64,000 nt of DNA from CAYREV01 sp964423345 (GCA_964423345.1 CAYREV010000002.1:87135-151134); one strand, 5' to 3'. Positions 49,523-63,617 are shown, counted from the first letter of the stretch. Notes: a model not told the origin generated them from the sequence alone. A program made the numbers and translations.

Positions 49523-50998
49523 ATGGGCAAAAAAATTATCATCATCGGCAGTGGTTTCGGGGGACTGGCCACTGCTTCACGGCTGCTTTCCCGCGGACAG
49601 GAAGTGACTGTTTTTGAAAAAAGAGACAAGCCGGGCGGCAGGGCCTATGTCTATGAAAAAGAAGGCTTTACCTTCGACGGCGGACCCACGGTGATTACTG
49701 CCCCCTTCCTTTTTGACGAAATCTTTGAGGCGGCCGGTAAAAAAAGAGAAGAGTATGTAACCTTTAAACAGTGCGACCCCTTTTACCGAATTTTCGACGA
49801 GAAAGGCAACCCTTTTGACTACAACGGAGACCACGACTTTGTGCTCAGTGAAATCGAAAAGTGGAATCCCAAAGACAAAGAGGGATATAGCCGTTTTCTA
49901 AAATCCACCAAGGCTATTTTTGACAAAGGTTTTACCGAACTGGCCGACCAGCCTTTCCTGAGTCTCTGGGATATGATCAAGGTGATTCCCGATCTCCTGA
50001 AGCTTCAATCCTATAAATCAGTCTACCGTTATGCCTCCCAGTTTATTGAAAATGATTTTCTTCGCAAGTGCTTTTCCTTTCATCCCCTGCTTGTTGGCGG
50101 AAACCCTTTCCAGACCACATCCATCTATGCTATGATCCACTACCTGGAACGTGAATGGGGTGTTCATTATGCCATGGGCGGAACCGGTGCTCTGGTCAAT
50201 GCCCTGACCCGGCTGATTAACCAACAGGGCGGAACCATCGTCACCGGCTCGGAAGTGGAGGAGATCCTCATTGAAGAGGGGAGAGCCCGGGGCGTCAGGC
50301 TCAATGACGGGAGCGAACATACCGCCGACGAGGTCGTATCCAATGCCGACGTAGCCTTCACCTATCGCCATATGGTACCCGAACAATTTCGTTCCACCTG
50401 GACCAACCGCAAGATTGAACGCACCAAATACAGCATGTCGCTTTTCGTGATCTATTTCGGGACCAAAAGAAGGTACCTCGATTCAAAGCTGGAGCACCAT
50501 AATATTATCCTGGGTGAACGATACCGGGAGCTGCTTGAAGATATATTCAACCGAAAAGTCCTTGCCGACGATTTTTCCCTCTATCTTCATATGCCTACCA
50601 AAACCGATCCGTCTCTGGCCCCGGAGGGGCATGAAGCCTTTTACGTCCTCTCACCGGTCCCCCATCTCGACAGCGGCACCGACTGGACACAACAGGCCAA
50701 ACCCTACAGAGATGCCATAATGCAATTCCTGGAAGAGAACTACCTGCCCGGCCTGCAGGACAATATCGTTGTCGAGCACCATATCGACCCCCTTCATTTT
50801 CAGAATACCCTTAACAGCTATAAAGGCTCCGCCTTTTCTGTAGAACCTGTACTTACGCAGTCGGCCTGGTTCCGGCCTCACAACCGGTCGGAAGATATAG
50901 GTAACCTCTACTTTGTCGGAGCCGGCACCCACCCCGGGGCCGGCTTGCCGGGAGTCCTCTCATCAGCCAAAATAGCCGAAGACCTCATTTGCGGTTAG
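49523..50998 (+). CDS. CrtI-family phytoene desaturase
   Basis: This 491-residue flavoprotein has the FAD motif IIIGSGFGGLATASRLL and the CrtI-type GGRAYVYEKEGFTFDGGPTV. The C-terminal segment YFVGAGTHPGAGLPGVLSSA is the carotenoid-desaturase signature. It should desaturate phytoene to lycopene or a related intermediate. No phytoene synthase or other carotenoid gene is adjacent, so the pathway's other genes must be elsewhere. Length is normal. It sits 102 bp after rlpA. Confidence 0.9.
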   Translation: MGKKIIIIGSGFGGLATASRLLSRGQEVTVFEKRDKPGGRAYVYEKEGFTFDGGPTVITAPFLFDEIFEAAGKKREEYVTFKQCDPFYRIFDEKGNPFDYNGDHDFVLSEIEKWNPKDKEGYSRFLKSTKAIFDKGFTELADQPFLSLWDMIKVIPDLLKLQSYKSVYRYASQFIENDFLRKCFSFHPLLVGGNPFQTTSIYAMIHYLEREWGVHYAMGGTGALVNALTRLINQQGGTIVTGSEVEEILIEEGRARGVRLNDGSEHTADEVVSNADVAFTYRHMVPEQFRSTWTNRKIERTKYSMSLFVIYFGTKRRYLDSKLEHHNIILGERYRELLEDIFNRKVLADDFSLYLHMPTKTDPSLAPEGHEAFYVLSPVPHLDSGTDWTQQAKPYRDAIMQFLEENYLPGLQDNIVVEHHIDPLHFQNTLNSYKGSAFSVEPVLTQSAWFRPHNRSEDIGNLYFVGAGTHPGAGLPGVLSSAKIAEDLICG

Positions 50999-51140
50999 GG
51001 ACTCCACCTAAGCCTGCGGAACCGGCCGGTTGAAAGCTCCTTTGCCAAATGTTAAAATTCCATAGGCGGCTGGACTTATCTTAAAGCTCTTGTATATTCC
51101 TTACTTCAGCCGTTAAAACTTTATAACCAATCCCATAGCC

Positions 51141-52706
51141 ATGAGATCTTCAAGGTTACTGATACTTATTCTTCTGACACTTTTTATAGCTTGCCAGCCC
51201 AAGTCAAAATACCGGCAACTCGATCTCGAGGAGATCGGTATTGCGGACCTCCGGGACGGCTATGACAGTGGCGAATTCACAGTTGCCGATGTCACCGGCG
51301 CCTACCTCCAGCGAATTGAAGCAATCGACAAAAATGGTCCCGGACTTAACTCCATGATTCATATCAATCCGAATGCCATGGATAAGGCCCGCAAACTGGA
51401 CGAAGAGCTCAAGGCCGGCAACAAAAGGGGACCCCTGCATGGGATACCGGTTGTGTTGAAAGACAACGTAGACACGCACGACATGCCTACAACCGCCGGA
51501 GCGCGGGTCATGAAAGGATCCATGCCCCACGACGACGCATTTATTGCCAAAAAGCTTCGGGAGGGCGGAGCCCTCATTCTCGGCAAGGCAAACCTGAGCG
51601 AGTGGGCCAATTTCCACAGCAGTTTTTCCTCCAGCGGCTGGAGCGGGCTTGGCGGACAGACCAACAACCCCTACGATCCGACCCGCAATCCCTGCGGCTC
51701 CAGTTCCGGCTCGGGTGTGGCCGTCTCCGCCAATATGGCTGTCTTTTCCATCGGCACCGAGACCAACGGCTCCATCGTCTGCCCCTCTTCCGCCAACGGC
51801 CTGGTCGGCATCAAACCGACCGTGGGGCTGCTGAGCCGCTCCGGCATCATCCCCATATCCTTTACCCAGGATACACCCGGGCCCATGGCCCGAACGGTTG
51901 AAGATGCAGCTATCGCCCTGGGTACCATGGTCGGGGTTGACTCCGCAGATACCAAAACCCTTGCCAGCGAGGGGAATTACCATACGGACTATAGCCGCTT
52001 CCTGAACAAGGACGGGCTGGAAGGCAAACGAATCGGCTTCTGGACCGGGCCGCTTGGCAGCCATCACCGGGTCGATACCCTGATGCATGAAACCGTTCGC
52101 TTTTTAAAACAGCAGGGAGCAACCATCGTGGAAATAGAAAGTATTTCGGAAGAAAGTATTGGCGGCGACTCCTTCCAGGTTCTGTTGTATGAGTTCAAGG
52201 ACGGCCTTAATAAATATTTTCAATCTCTTGGAGACGATGCCCCGGTCAAGAATATGGACCAGCTTGTAGACTCTACGCTGGCCGATTCGGTCGAGATGCA
52301 TTATTTCGACCACGACCTGCTTGTTACCGCCAGTAAAAAAGGCGATCTGGAATCGGAAGAATACCGGAATGCCCTTGAACGCATGTTAAAATATGCACGG
52401 GAGGAGGGTATCGACAGGGTAATGGACAAACACAATCTTGATGCCATTGTGGGGCCTACGGGTGGTCCGGCGTGGAAAACGGACCTTGTTAACGGAGACA
52501 ACTTCTCCCTCTCCTCCAGTTCGCCCGCTGCCCGTGCCGGCTATCCCAATATCACCGTCCCCATGGGATATATTGACGGGCTGCCGGTCGGCATATCCTT
52601 TTTCGGGCGGGCATGGAGCGAACCCATACTTATTGAAATAGCTTATGCTTTTGAACAGGCAAGGAAGGTAAGGAAGGCACCCGGCGTACGCAGGGCCGGC
52701 CTGTAA
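51141..52706 (+). CDS. Amidase-signature family hydrolase, lipoprotein
   Basis: This 521-residue protein has a lipoprotein signal (LLILILLTLFIAC, Cys about residue 18). The amidase signature core holds the Ser-cisSer-Lys triad: Lys in VVLKDNVDTHD, Ser in NPCGSSSGSGVAVSA, and Ser in ETNGSIVCPSSAN. The rest follows the GatA/fatty-amide-hydrolase fold. It acts outside the cytosol and could hydrolyse aryl or fatty amides; the substrate is unknown. It is a single gene, convergent with the transaldolase. Confidence 0.92.
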   Translation: MRSSRLLILILLTLFIACQPKSKYRQLDLEEIGIADLRDGYDSGEFTVADVTGAYLQRIEAIDKNGPGLNSMIHINPNAMDKARKLDEELKAGNKRGPLHGIPVVLKDNVDTHDMPTTAGARVMKGSMPHDDAFIAKKLREGGALILGKANLSEWANFHSSFSSSGWSGLGGQTNNPYDPTRNPCGSSSGSGVAVSANMAVFSIGTETNGSIVCPSSANGLVGIKPTVGLLSRSGIIPISFTQDTPGPMARTVEDAAIALGTMVGVDSADTKTLASEGNYHTDYSRFLNKDGLEGKRIGFWTGPLGSHHRVDTLMHETVRFLKQQGATIVEIESISEESIGGDSFQVLLYEFKDGLNKYFQSLGDDAPVKNMDQLVDSTLADSVEMHYFDHDLLVTASKKGDLESEEYRNALERMLKYAREEGIDRVMDKHNLDAIVGPTGGPAWKTDLVNGDNFSLSSSSPAARAGYPNITVPMGYIDGLPVGISFFGRAWSEPILIEIAYAFEQARKVRKAPGVRRAGL

Positions 52707-52758
52707 AGAAGAAAGATAAGATGCAGCGGATCCGGCCGGTGCCCGCTGCCCATATCCT

Positions 52759-53421
52759 TTATTCGGCCTTGATCTCTTCCTGCAGCGACTCCCAGTCGGC
52801 CAGGAAACGCTCGAGCCCGCGATCGGTCAGCGGGTGGTGCAGCAGCTGGTCGATCACCTTGAGCGGCATGGTGGCCACGTCGGCCCCCAGGCGGGCAGCC
52901 TCCAGCACGTGCATCGGGTGGCGGATGCTGGCCGCCAGCACTTCGGTGTCTAAGCCGTAGTTCTCATAGATCTGAACCACATCGGCAATCAGCTGCATGC
53001 CGTCGGACGATATATCATCCAGCCGGCCGATAAAAGGAGAGATATAGGTAGCACCCGCCTTGGCAGCGATCAGTGCCTGCGTGGCGGAAAAACAGAGCGT
53101 ACAATTGGTCCGGATCCCCTCGTCGCTCAGGGTCTTGATCGCTTTAATACCCTCTTTGATAAGGGGGACCTTGACAACCACGTTGTCGGCAATGTCTGCA
53201 TATTTTCTTGCCTCAGCCACAATCTCCTCATAGGAAGTAGAAACCACCTCTGCGGAAACATCCCCTTCCACCATGCTGCAAATTTTAGCGATATGTCCTT
53301 CAAAATCACGAACTCCGATTTTTGCACACAGGCTGGGATTGGTGGTAACTCCATCCAGAACCCCCAGGTTATGGGCTTCCCGGATTTCGTCGAGATCGGC
53401 AGTGTCGATAAAAAATTTCAT
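52759..53421 (-). CDS. Transaldolase (TalC/FSA-type, short)
   Basis: This 220-residue TIM-barrel protein has FFIDTADLDEI at the start, DGVTTNPSL, the Schiff-base Lys84 in VVVKVPL and GATYISPFIGRLDDIS. The size matches the small transaldolase/fructose-6-phosphate aldolase class. Transaldolase links the pentose phosphate and glycolytic pools. The TalC and FSA activities cannot be told apart here. It is a single minus-strand gene, convergent with the amidase. Confidence 0.93.
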   Translation of the reverse strand: MKFFIDTADLDEIREAHNLGVLDGVTTNPSLCAKIGVRDFEGHIAKICSMVEGDVSAEVVSTSYEEIVAEARKYADIADNVVVKVPLIKEGIKAIKTLSDEGIRTNCTLCFSATQALIAAKAGATYISPFIGRLDDISSDGMQLIADVVQIYENYGLDTEVLAASIRHPMHVLEAARLGADVATMPLKVIDQLLHHPLTDRGLERFLADWESLQEEIKAE

Positions 53422-53724
53422 GGTGGTTGTTCGGCTTGGTGGTTAGGTTTTTGCAGGAGTTCAAGATAAAAAAATATCACTCATTTATTAAGTCCCACGC
53501 ATATTTTAATCATGGCGATTTTCATCATGGGAATGAGCAAGGAACGGCGGGCATCCATCAGGGAACTCCCGCCAAAATAATTGTGCTTATACATTTTTAA
53601 AGAACGTTGCGAAATTGCATATTAAATAAAGAGCTGAATCGTTTTATACATGGCACATATTCATTAAAACCGGCCTTTATACGACTGTAACCGTTACCAC
53701 AGAATAATTCAAAAGAACAATATT
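53422..53724. other. 303-bp divergent spacer between transaldolase and YtxH genes
   Basis: No confident feature. It contains a weak hairpin GGCGGG/CCCGCC (53546-53551 and 53568-53573) with a 16-nt loop and no U-run, and a 22-codon frame at 53512-53580 that looks like chance. Confidence 0.4.
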
Positions 53725-54060
53725 ATGAGTAGATCCAAAGACTTTATCCTTGGCTTGCTGACAGGCGCGCTCGCAGGATCGGTCATCTCCCTGCTGTATG
53801 CCCCCGACAAGGGCAGTAATACGCGGGATGTTCTATCCTACCGGCTGAGCCATTATCTCGATGAATTAACACAGCTGATTGACAAGCTTTCTGACGAAAA
53901 GGAAGCCATCTCCAATGCCAAGAAGAAAGGCGACCTGGTTGTCGAAGACGCCAGACAGCGTGCCGAGGACCTCATTCAGGAGGCCGAGGACCTGCTGGGT
54001 TCCATTGATGAGAAGAAAGGAGATAAGGAAGCAAAATCCGAAACCGGATCGCAATCCTAG
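53725..54060 (+). CDS. YtxH domain-containing protein
   Basis: This 111-residue protein has the YtxH start: a short TM-like Gly-rich helix (FILGLLTGALAGSVISLLYAPDKG) followed by an extended helical region rich in Lys/Glu (coiled-coil-like, about 45-95). Family members are membrane-associated and stress-linked in other bacteria, but the function is not defined. It has its own terminator and lies upstream of adenosine deaminase. Confidence 0.85.
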   Translation: MSRSKDFILGLLTGALAGSVISLLYAPDKGSNTRDVLSYRLSHYLDELTQLIDKLSDEKEAISNAKKKGDLVVEDARQRAEDLIQEAEDLLGSIDEKKGDKEAKSETGSQS

Positions 54061-54083
54061 CTTCAAATTTAATGCGACAACCT

Positions 54084-54112
54084 AAAGGCCTCCACGCGAG
54101 GCCTTTTCTGTT
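54084..54112 (+). terminator. Terminator of the YtxH gene
   Basis: AAAGGCCT (54084-54091) pairs with AGGCCTTT (54099-54106) over a 7-nt loop, followed by TCTGTTT. Confidence 0.75.
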
Positions 54113-54145
54113 TACAGGCAAGCTACATTGAAAACAGACCTATTG

Positions 54146-55141
54146 ATGAACTATAACAGCTTACCAAAGGTGGAGCTTCACCTGCACCTGGATTCTTCTC
54201 TCAGCTTTGAAACCGCCCGCAGGTTTGATTCCTCACTGACCGCAGATAAGTTCAACAAAAAGTTTATTGCACCTCCCAAATGCGAAGATCTGCCCGACTA
54301 CCTGAAGCGGGTTGCCCGGCAGGTGCGCCTGCTCCAGACGCCCTCCCAATTGACAATGGCAACCAGAGACCTGATAGAAAGGCTTGATAACGACCGGGTA
54401 CTCTATGCCGAAATCAGGTTTGCCCCCCTCCTGCATACCCGCAAGGGGCTGACGGGAGAGGAAGTGGTACGTATCGTGAGCGATGCCGTCACCATGTCCA
54501 CAGACGATGCCGATATTAAGGTAAAAATCATCCTTTGCACCCTTCGAAGTTTCAGCCCCAGCCAGTGTATGGAGACCGCACGCCTGGTTGAACGGTTTTA
54601 CGGCAACAACATTGCCGGGCTGGATGTGGCGGGAGATGAAAAAGGATTTTCGCTGGAAGCCAACATTCCGGCCTTTGAATATCTTCAAAAAAGGGATATA
54701 CCCAGAACGGCTCATGCCGGTGAAGCCATGGGGCCGGAAAGCATCTGGGAAACCATACAAAAACTTGATCCTTCCCGCATAGGGCACGGGGTCAGAAGTT
54801 TTGAAGACCCCAAGCTGCTCGACTACCTGAAAGACCACAATATCCACCTCGAGGTATGCCCTACAAGCAATATTCAAACCGATGTCTATGACAGTTACGA
54901 GGATCATTCCATAGGGAAGCTGCACGATAAAGGCATCTCCGTCGGCATCAACACCGACGGCAAGACCACCTCCGATGTGACCCTGAGCCGTGAATATGAA
55001 AAACTGGCCAAATACTTCGGCTGGACTGAAAAAGAATTTCTATCCTGCAACCTCAACGCCCTCGAGGCCGCCTTCCTGCCTGAAAGCGACAAGAAGCCGT
55101 TACGGGAAAGGTTGGCAGAAGGATATGGCCGGGCAGAATAA
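54146..55141 (+). CDS. Adenosine deaminase family hydrolase
   Basis: This 331-residue amidohydrolase has the zinc ligands HLHLD near the start, the catalytic HAGEA and His in RIGHGVRS, and the Asp in INTDGKTTSDV. These match adenosine deaminase; the NTDGxT-type variant of the last motif is shared by a subgroup. It deaminates adenosine to inosine in purine salvage. ATG 54146 gives MNYNSLPKVELHLHLD and was chosen over TTG 54128. It is convergent with rpoC. Confidence 0.9.
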   Translation: MNYNSLPKVELHLHLDSSLSFETARRFDSSLTADKFNKKFIAPPKCEDLPDYLKRVARQVRLLQTPSQLTMATRDLIERLDNDRVLYAEIRFAPLLHTRKGLTGEEVVRIVSDAVTMSTDDADIKVKIILCTLRSFSPSQCMETARLVERFYGNNIAGLDVAGDEKGFSLEANIPAFEYLQKRDIPRTAHAGEAMGPESIWETIQKLDPSRIGHGVRSFEDPKLLDYLKDHNIHLEVCPTSNIQTDVYDSYEDHSIGKLHDKGISVGINTDGKTTSDVTLSREYEKLAKYFGWTEKEFLSCNLNALEAAFLPESDKKPLRERLAEGYGRAE

Positions 55142-55187
55142 TACCTCTTTCCCATCCGGCGGCCATACCGGATCCCACCATATAACA

Positions 55188-55211
55188 AAAGGCCCCCGAT
55201 TGGAGGCCTTT
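55188..55211. terminator. Bidirectional terminator between adenosine deaminase and rpoC
   Basis: AAAGGCC (55188-55194) pairs with GGCCTTT (55205-55211), with CC/GG inside after one mismatch and loop GATT. T-runs follow on both strands. It probably ends the rpoB-rpoC transcript. Confidence 0.8.
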
Positions 55212-55263
55212 CGTTTAATTGGCATTCAGACGCCCGGCCATCAGCCGGGCTGTTAACAAAATG

Positions 55264-58200
55264 CTAGGAATCCTCTTCCTCTACATCGGCAGCTTTTTGA
55301 ACTTCGCCTTCGCCGTTTTCGTCACCGGCACTCAGCTGTTCAAATACTTTTGCCACTTCTTCTTCTCCTTCTTCCAGTTCGGACTTGGCACCGACAATAA
55401 GATCGTCGTATTTACGGAGTCCCGTACCTGCAGGTACTTTGTGACCTACAACTACATTCTCCTTCAGGCCAAGCAGGTGATCTTTCTTGGCTTCGATGGA
55501 AGCCTGGGTAAGCACCTTGGTGGTCTCCTGGAAGGAAGCGGCCGACAGCCAGCTTTCCGTAGAGAGAGCAGCCCGCGTGATACCGAGCAGTATCGGCTTG
55601 GATATTGCCGGTTCGGCTTCACGGGTTTCAAGTTCATCTTCACCTTCCTTGATAAGCTCGTTGTTGATCTCCCGAACTTCGCGTCGATCGAGTATAGCTC
55701 CCTGCTTGAGGTCGCTGCCGCCGGTGTCGGTAACAACAAACTTGCCAATGAGGTCGTCGTTCTTGTTGTTGACTTCGAAACGGTCCACCTTGTCCCCTTC
55801 AAGGAACATGGTATCGCCGGGATCGGTAATTTCAACCTTCTGCATCATGGTGCGCACGATAACCTCAATGTGCTTGTCGTTGATGCGCACACCCTGCAGG
55901 CGGTATACCTCCTGAATCTCGTTCACGAGATAGGACTGCACCGCGTAGGGACCGAGAATATTGAGGATCTCTTCGGCGGGGATGGTACCGTCGGACAGTT
56001 GCTGTCCGGCTTTCACATAATCGTTTTCCTGAACAAGGATGTGCTTGGATAGAGAGATCAGGTATTTCTTCTCGCTCTTGCCGTCCTTGCTTTCAACGAT
56101 CACTTCCTGCTTGCCGCGCTTGCGTCCACCCATGCGGACGATTCCGTCAATCTCTGATACGGCTGCCGGATCACTGGGCGACCGGGCCTCAAAGAGCTCG
56201 GTCACACGGGGCAGACCCGCGGTAATATCCTTGGATTTACCGGTTTGCCGCGGAATCTTGGCCAGTACCTGACCCGAAGATACCTCTTCGCCGTCTTCCA
56301 CTACAATATGAGTGTCGACCGGAAGCGTGTTCTCCCGAACGCGGTCGTCATCACCCTTGACCATAAGGGTAGGCACGAGCGATCGGTCCTTGGAATCGAT
56401 AATCACTTTTTCACGGTGACCGGTCTGAGAGTCGGTCTCTTCGGAGAAGGTGATATCTTCCATGATATCCTTGTACTCAACCACACCGTCAATTTCGGAA
56501 TAGATGTTGGCATTGTACGGATCCCAGCTACAGAGCGGCACTCCCTTGGGTACCTTGTCTCCCTCTTCAACCAGGAGTTCGGCACCGTACGGAATGTTAT
56601 AGGTGGTAAGCACCTTGCTCTCTTCGTCGAGGATCTTGATTTCCCCTGCACGGCTGAGAACGATATTGTGTATCTCTTCGCCGTCATCATATTCGACGAC
56701 GCGTACGTTTTCAAACTGTACCTCTCCTTCAAACTTCGCTTTATGCTGCGACTCCGACTCCATACGTGAAGCCGTACCTCCCACGTGGAAGGTTCGAAGC
56801 GTAAGCTGTGTACCGGGCTCGCCGATCGACTGTGCCGCGATAACGCCTACGGCCTCGCCGACCTGAACCATGGTTCCCCGTGCCAGGTCACGTCCGTAGC
56901 ACATGGAACAGACGCCTCGTTCCGTCTCACAGGTAAGAACCGATCGGATCTCAACCTCCTCGATGGAAGTTTCGGCAATCTTTTTGGCCACCTTTTCATC
57001 GATAAGCTGGTTCGCCTCACAAATAAGCTCATCGGTGATCGGGTCGTATATGTCGTGCAGCGATACGCGGCCGAGAATACGGTCTTCAAGGCTTTCAATT
57101 ACATCTTCATTGTCCTTGAGCGCTTTCATCTTCAGTCCCCGCAGCGTGCCGCAGTCGACCTCGTTGATGATGATATCCTGCGATACATCCACAAGGCGCC
57201 GGGTCAGGTAACCCGCATCGGCCGTCTTCAGGGCCGTATCGGCAAGACCCTTACGGGCACCGTGGGTAGAGATAAAGTATTCAAGAACGGTCAGCCCCTC
57301 CTTGAAAGAGGAGAGAATCGGGTTCTCAATAACCTCATTGCCCTGCTGCATCGAGCTTTTCTGGGGCTTGGCCATCAGTCCACGCATACCTCCAAGCTGT
57401 CGAATCTGCTCTTTGGAACCACGGGCACCCGAGTCGGCCATCATAAATACCGGATTGAAACCTTCCCGGTCGTTGGCCAGCTCGTTAAAGAGTGTTTCAG
57501 ATACCCTGTTGGTGGTACTGGTCCACTTGTCAATAACCTGGTTATACCGTTCGTTATCGGTGATGAAGCCCATTTCATACCTATCGGTAATTTCAGATAC
57601 CTCGTCCTGGGCCTTGTCGATGAGTTTCTTCTTCTCATCCGGTATCACGATATCCTCCAGGTTGAAGGACAAGCCGCCCACTGTAGCCTGCTCAAAACCG
57701 AGCTGCTTCATCTCATCCAGGAATTCGGCGGTTCGTGCCGTACCGACTTCCGCATGGATATCGGCAATAACGTTTCTTAGTTCCTTCTTACCGAGCGTCC
57801 TGTTCTTATAAGGCAGGCCTTCCGGTATGATCCCATTGAAGAGTACACGACCGGTAGTGGTCTTGATTATTTCATAGTCCTCTTCGCCCTCTTCATTTTC
57901 GGTGGGTATGCGGACATTAATCTTGGCATGAATATCCAGCCTTCCCTGGTCGTAGGCGATCATGACCTCGTCGGTGTTGGCAAAAGTCTTGCCCTCCCCT
58001 TTCTGGTCGTTGGCCATCTTAGTCAGGTAGTAGATACCCAGAACCATATCCTGCGAAGGCACGGCAATAGGTCCGCCGTTGGCCGGACTCAGGATATTGT
58101 GGGAACCCAGCATCAACACGGATGCTTCAAGGATGGCGTCGTGACTCAGCGGTACGTGAACCGCCATCTGGTCACCGTCAAAGTCGGCGTTAAAGGCCGT

Positions 58201-59601
58201 ACAGGAAAGCGGGTGCAGGCGAATAGCCTTTTCCTCGATCAGTACGGGCTGATAAGCCTGAATACCCAGCCGGTGAAGCGTAGGAGCACGGTTCAGCATT
58301 ACGGGGTGTCCGTCGATCACATTCTCGAGGACCTCCCATACCACCTGGTCACGCCTGTCAACCACTTTTTTCGCACTTTTAACCGTCTTCACATATCCGC
58401 GCTCGATGAGCCGGCGGATGATAAAGGGTTTGTAGAGTTCAACCGCCATCTCCTTGGGCAGGCCGCACTCGTGCATCTTAAGTTCAGGGCCTACCACAAT
58501 TACGGAACGTCCCGAATAGTCGACACGCTTTCCAAGCAGGTTTTGACGGAACCGTCCGCTCTTTCCTTTCAGCATGTCGCTGAGTGATTTCAGGGGACGG
58601 TTGTTATTCCGTACGGCATTCGATTTTCTTGAGTTGTCGTACAGCGAGTCAACCGCTTCCTGCAGCATGCGCTTTTCGTTACGGAGGATAACGTCGGGCG
58701 CCTTGATATCAATAAGTCGCTTCAGGCGGTTGTTGCGAATGATCACCCTGCGGTACAGGTCATTCAGGTCGGATGTTGCAAAGCGTCCTCCCTCCAGGGG
58801 TACCAGGGGACGCAGTTCCGGAGGTATTACAGGGATCACGCGCTGGACCATCCACTCCGGACGGTTTTCGGTATGCTGGTTCGCCGAGCGGAATGATTCA
58901 ATAACCTGCAGGCGCTTCAGCTTTTTCTTTTTGCGCATCTGCGAAGTTTCGTTGCGAACCTCATAGCGCAGCCTATAGGCCAGCTGGTCAAGATCGAGAC
59001 CCGCCAGAAGTTCTTCGATCGCTTCCGCGCCTTCCTTGGCTATGAACTTGTCTTCGTCGTCATCGTCCAACTCCCAGTGTTCTTCGGGCAGCTGGTCCTG
59101 TATGTCATAATACTCCTCTTCGGAGATCAGGTCTCCCCGCTTATAGCCCAGGTCACGCGTCATGCCCGGGTTGATAACCACATAGGTCTCGTAATAGACG
59201 ACCTTACTGAGGTTCTTGGAAGAGTAGCCCAGCAGGTAAGCCAGCTTGTTGGGCAGGGATTTGAAATACCAGATATGGACGACGGGTACGGTCAGGGATA
59301 TGTGTCCCATACGCTCGCGTCGCACAGCCTTCCTGGTAACCTCTACACCACAGCGGTCGCAGATAATCCCCTTGTAGCGGATTCTCTTGTATTTGCCGCA
59401 ATGGCATTCGTAGTCTTTTACCGGTCCGAAGATCTTTTCACAGAAAAGACCGTCCATCTCCGGCTTGAATGTTCGATAGTTGATTGTTTCTGGCGTCAAG
59501 ACTTCGCCGTGCGACCGAGACAGGATAGTCTCGGGCGATGCAAGGGATATGCCAATGTTGTCGAAGTCTTTGGAAACTGTTAATGTATTAGTAGTCGGCA
59601 A
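55264..59601 (-). CDS. rpoC: DNA-directed RNA polymerase subunit beta'
   Basis: This 1445-residue subunit forms the active site of RNA polymerase with beta. The N-terminal zinc site is CHCGKYKRIRYKGIICDRCG (about 66-85), the catalytic Mg site is NADFDGDQMAVH (about 468-480), and a second zinc site lies in the C-terminal half (CETERGVCSMCYG). The tail is acidic. The start is TTG at 59601, fixed by the Shine-Dalgarno GGAGGT at 59608-59613. It follows rpoB by 53 bp. Length is typical of Bacteroidota-type beta'. Confidence 0.98.
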   Translation of the reverse strand: MPTTNTLTVSKDFDNIGISLASPETILSRSHGEVLTPETINYRTFKPEMDGLFCEKIFGPVKDYECHCGKYKRIRYKGIICDRCGVEVTRKAVRRERMGHISLTVPVVHIWYFKSLPNKLAYLLGYSSKNLSKVVYYETYVVINPGMTRDLGYKRGDLISEEEYYDIQDQLPEEHWELDDDDEDKFIAKEGAEAIEELLAGLDLDQLAYRLRYEVRNETSQMRKKKKLKRLQVIESFRSANQHTENRPEWMVQRVIPVIPPELRPLVPLEGGRFATSDLNDLYRRVIIRNNRLKRLIDIKAPDVILRNEKRMLQEAVDSLYDNSRKSNAVRNNNRPLKSLSDMLKGKSGRFRQNLLGKRVDYSGRSVIVVGPELKMHECGLPKEMAVELYKPFIIRRLIERGYVKTVKSAKKVVDRRDQVVWEVLENVIDGHPVMLNRAPTLHRLGIQAYQPVLIEEKAIRLHPLSCTAFNADFDGDQMAVHVPLSHDAILEASVLMLGSHNILSPANGGPIAVPSQDMVLGIYYLTKMANDQKGEGKTFANTDEVMIAYDQGRLDIHAKINVRIPTENEEGEEDYEIIKTTTGRVLFNGIIPEGLPYKNRTLGKKELRNVIADIHAEVGTARTAEFLDEMKQLGFEQATVGGLSFNLEDIVIPDEKKKLIDKAQDEVSEITDRYEMGFITDNERYNQVIDKWTSTTNRVSETLFNELANDREGFNPVFMMADSGARGSKEQIRQLGGMRGLMAKPQKSSMQQGNEVIENPILSSFKEGLTVLEYFISTHGARKGLADTALKTADAGYLTRRLVDVSQDIIINEVDCGTLRGLKMKALKDNEDVIESLEDRILGRVSLHDIYDPITDELICEANQLIDEKVAKKIAETSIEEVEIRSVLTCETERGVCSMCYGRDLARGTMVQVGEAVGVIAAQSIGEPGTQLTLRTFHVGGTASRMESESQHKAKFEGEVQFENVRVVEYDDGEEIHNIVLSRAGEIKILDEESKVLTTYNIPYGAELLVEEGDKVPKGVPLCSWDPYNANIYSEIDGVVEYKDIMEDITFSEETDSQTGHREKVIIDSKDRSLVPTLMVKGDDDRVRENTLPVDTHIVVEDGEEVSSGQVLAKIPRQTGKSKDITAGLPRVTELFEARSPSDPAAVSEIDGIVRMGGRKRGKQEVIVESKDGKSEKKYLISLSKHILVQENDYVKAGQQLSDGTIPAEEILNILGPYAVQSYLVNEIQEVYRLQGVRINDKHIEVIVRTMMQKVEITDPGDTMFLEGDKVDRFEVNNKNDDLIGKFVVTDTGGSDLKQGAILDRREVREINNELIKEGEDELETREAEPAISKPILLGITRAALSTESWLSAASFQETTKVLTQASIEAKKDHLLGLKENVVVGHKVPAGTGLRKYDDLIVGAKSELEEGEEEVAKVFEQLSAGDENGEGEVQKAADVEEEDS

Positions 59602-59607
59602 GGATTT

Positions 59608-59613
59608 ACCTCC
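59608..59613 (-). promoter_or_regulatory. Shine-Dalgarno site deciding the rpoC TTG start
   Basis: On the minus strand GGAGGT lies 6 bases before TTG 59601. It is notable because most genes in this window lack a clear site, and it supports the unusual start codon. Confidence 0.7.
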
Positions 59614-59654
59614 GTATTGACTTTATGTAACAGTGTAAAATTCTGTGTTCTGGG

Positions 59655-63488
<3,834 letters not shown>

Positions 63489-63493
63489 AGGAA

Positions 63494-63503
63494 CCTCTCC
63501 TTT
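63494..63503 (-). promoter_or_regulatory. Shine-Dalgarno site of rpoB
   Basis: AAAGGAGAGG on the minus strand, with AGGAG placed 8 bases before the TTG 63488. It supports the TTG start over the downstream ATG. Confidence 0.7.
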
Positions 63504-63588
63504 AAAAATTAATTGTACGGTGATGAGCCAAAAATGCCTTAATCAACCTGTCGGACAGGTTATATGCGGCACATAAACAGACGCCAAT

Positions 63589-63617
63589 AGCCAATACCGT
63601 ATTAAACGATATTGGCT
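63589..63617 (-). terminator. Hairpin between rplL and rpoB, likely attenuator or processing site
   Basis: AGCCAATA (63589-63596) pairs with TATTGGCT (63610-63617), plus three inner pairs after one mismatch. No U-run follows on the minus strand, so it is a partial attenuator or RNase site rather than a full terminator. A hairpin here would let ribosomal-protein output exceed polymerase output. Confidence 0.45.

Noticed and set aside
51020..51031. AACCGGCCGGTT palindrome
   Set aside because: A single 12-bp GC-rich palindrome with no second copy seen and no positional logic.
53512..53580. 22-codon frame upstream of YtxH
   Set aside because: Too short, contains a hairpin, and has no support from context.
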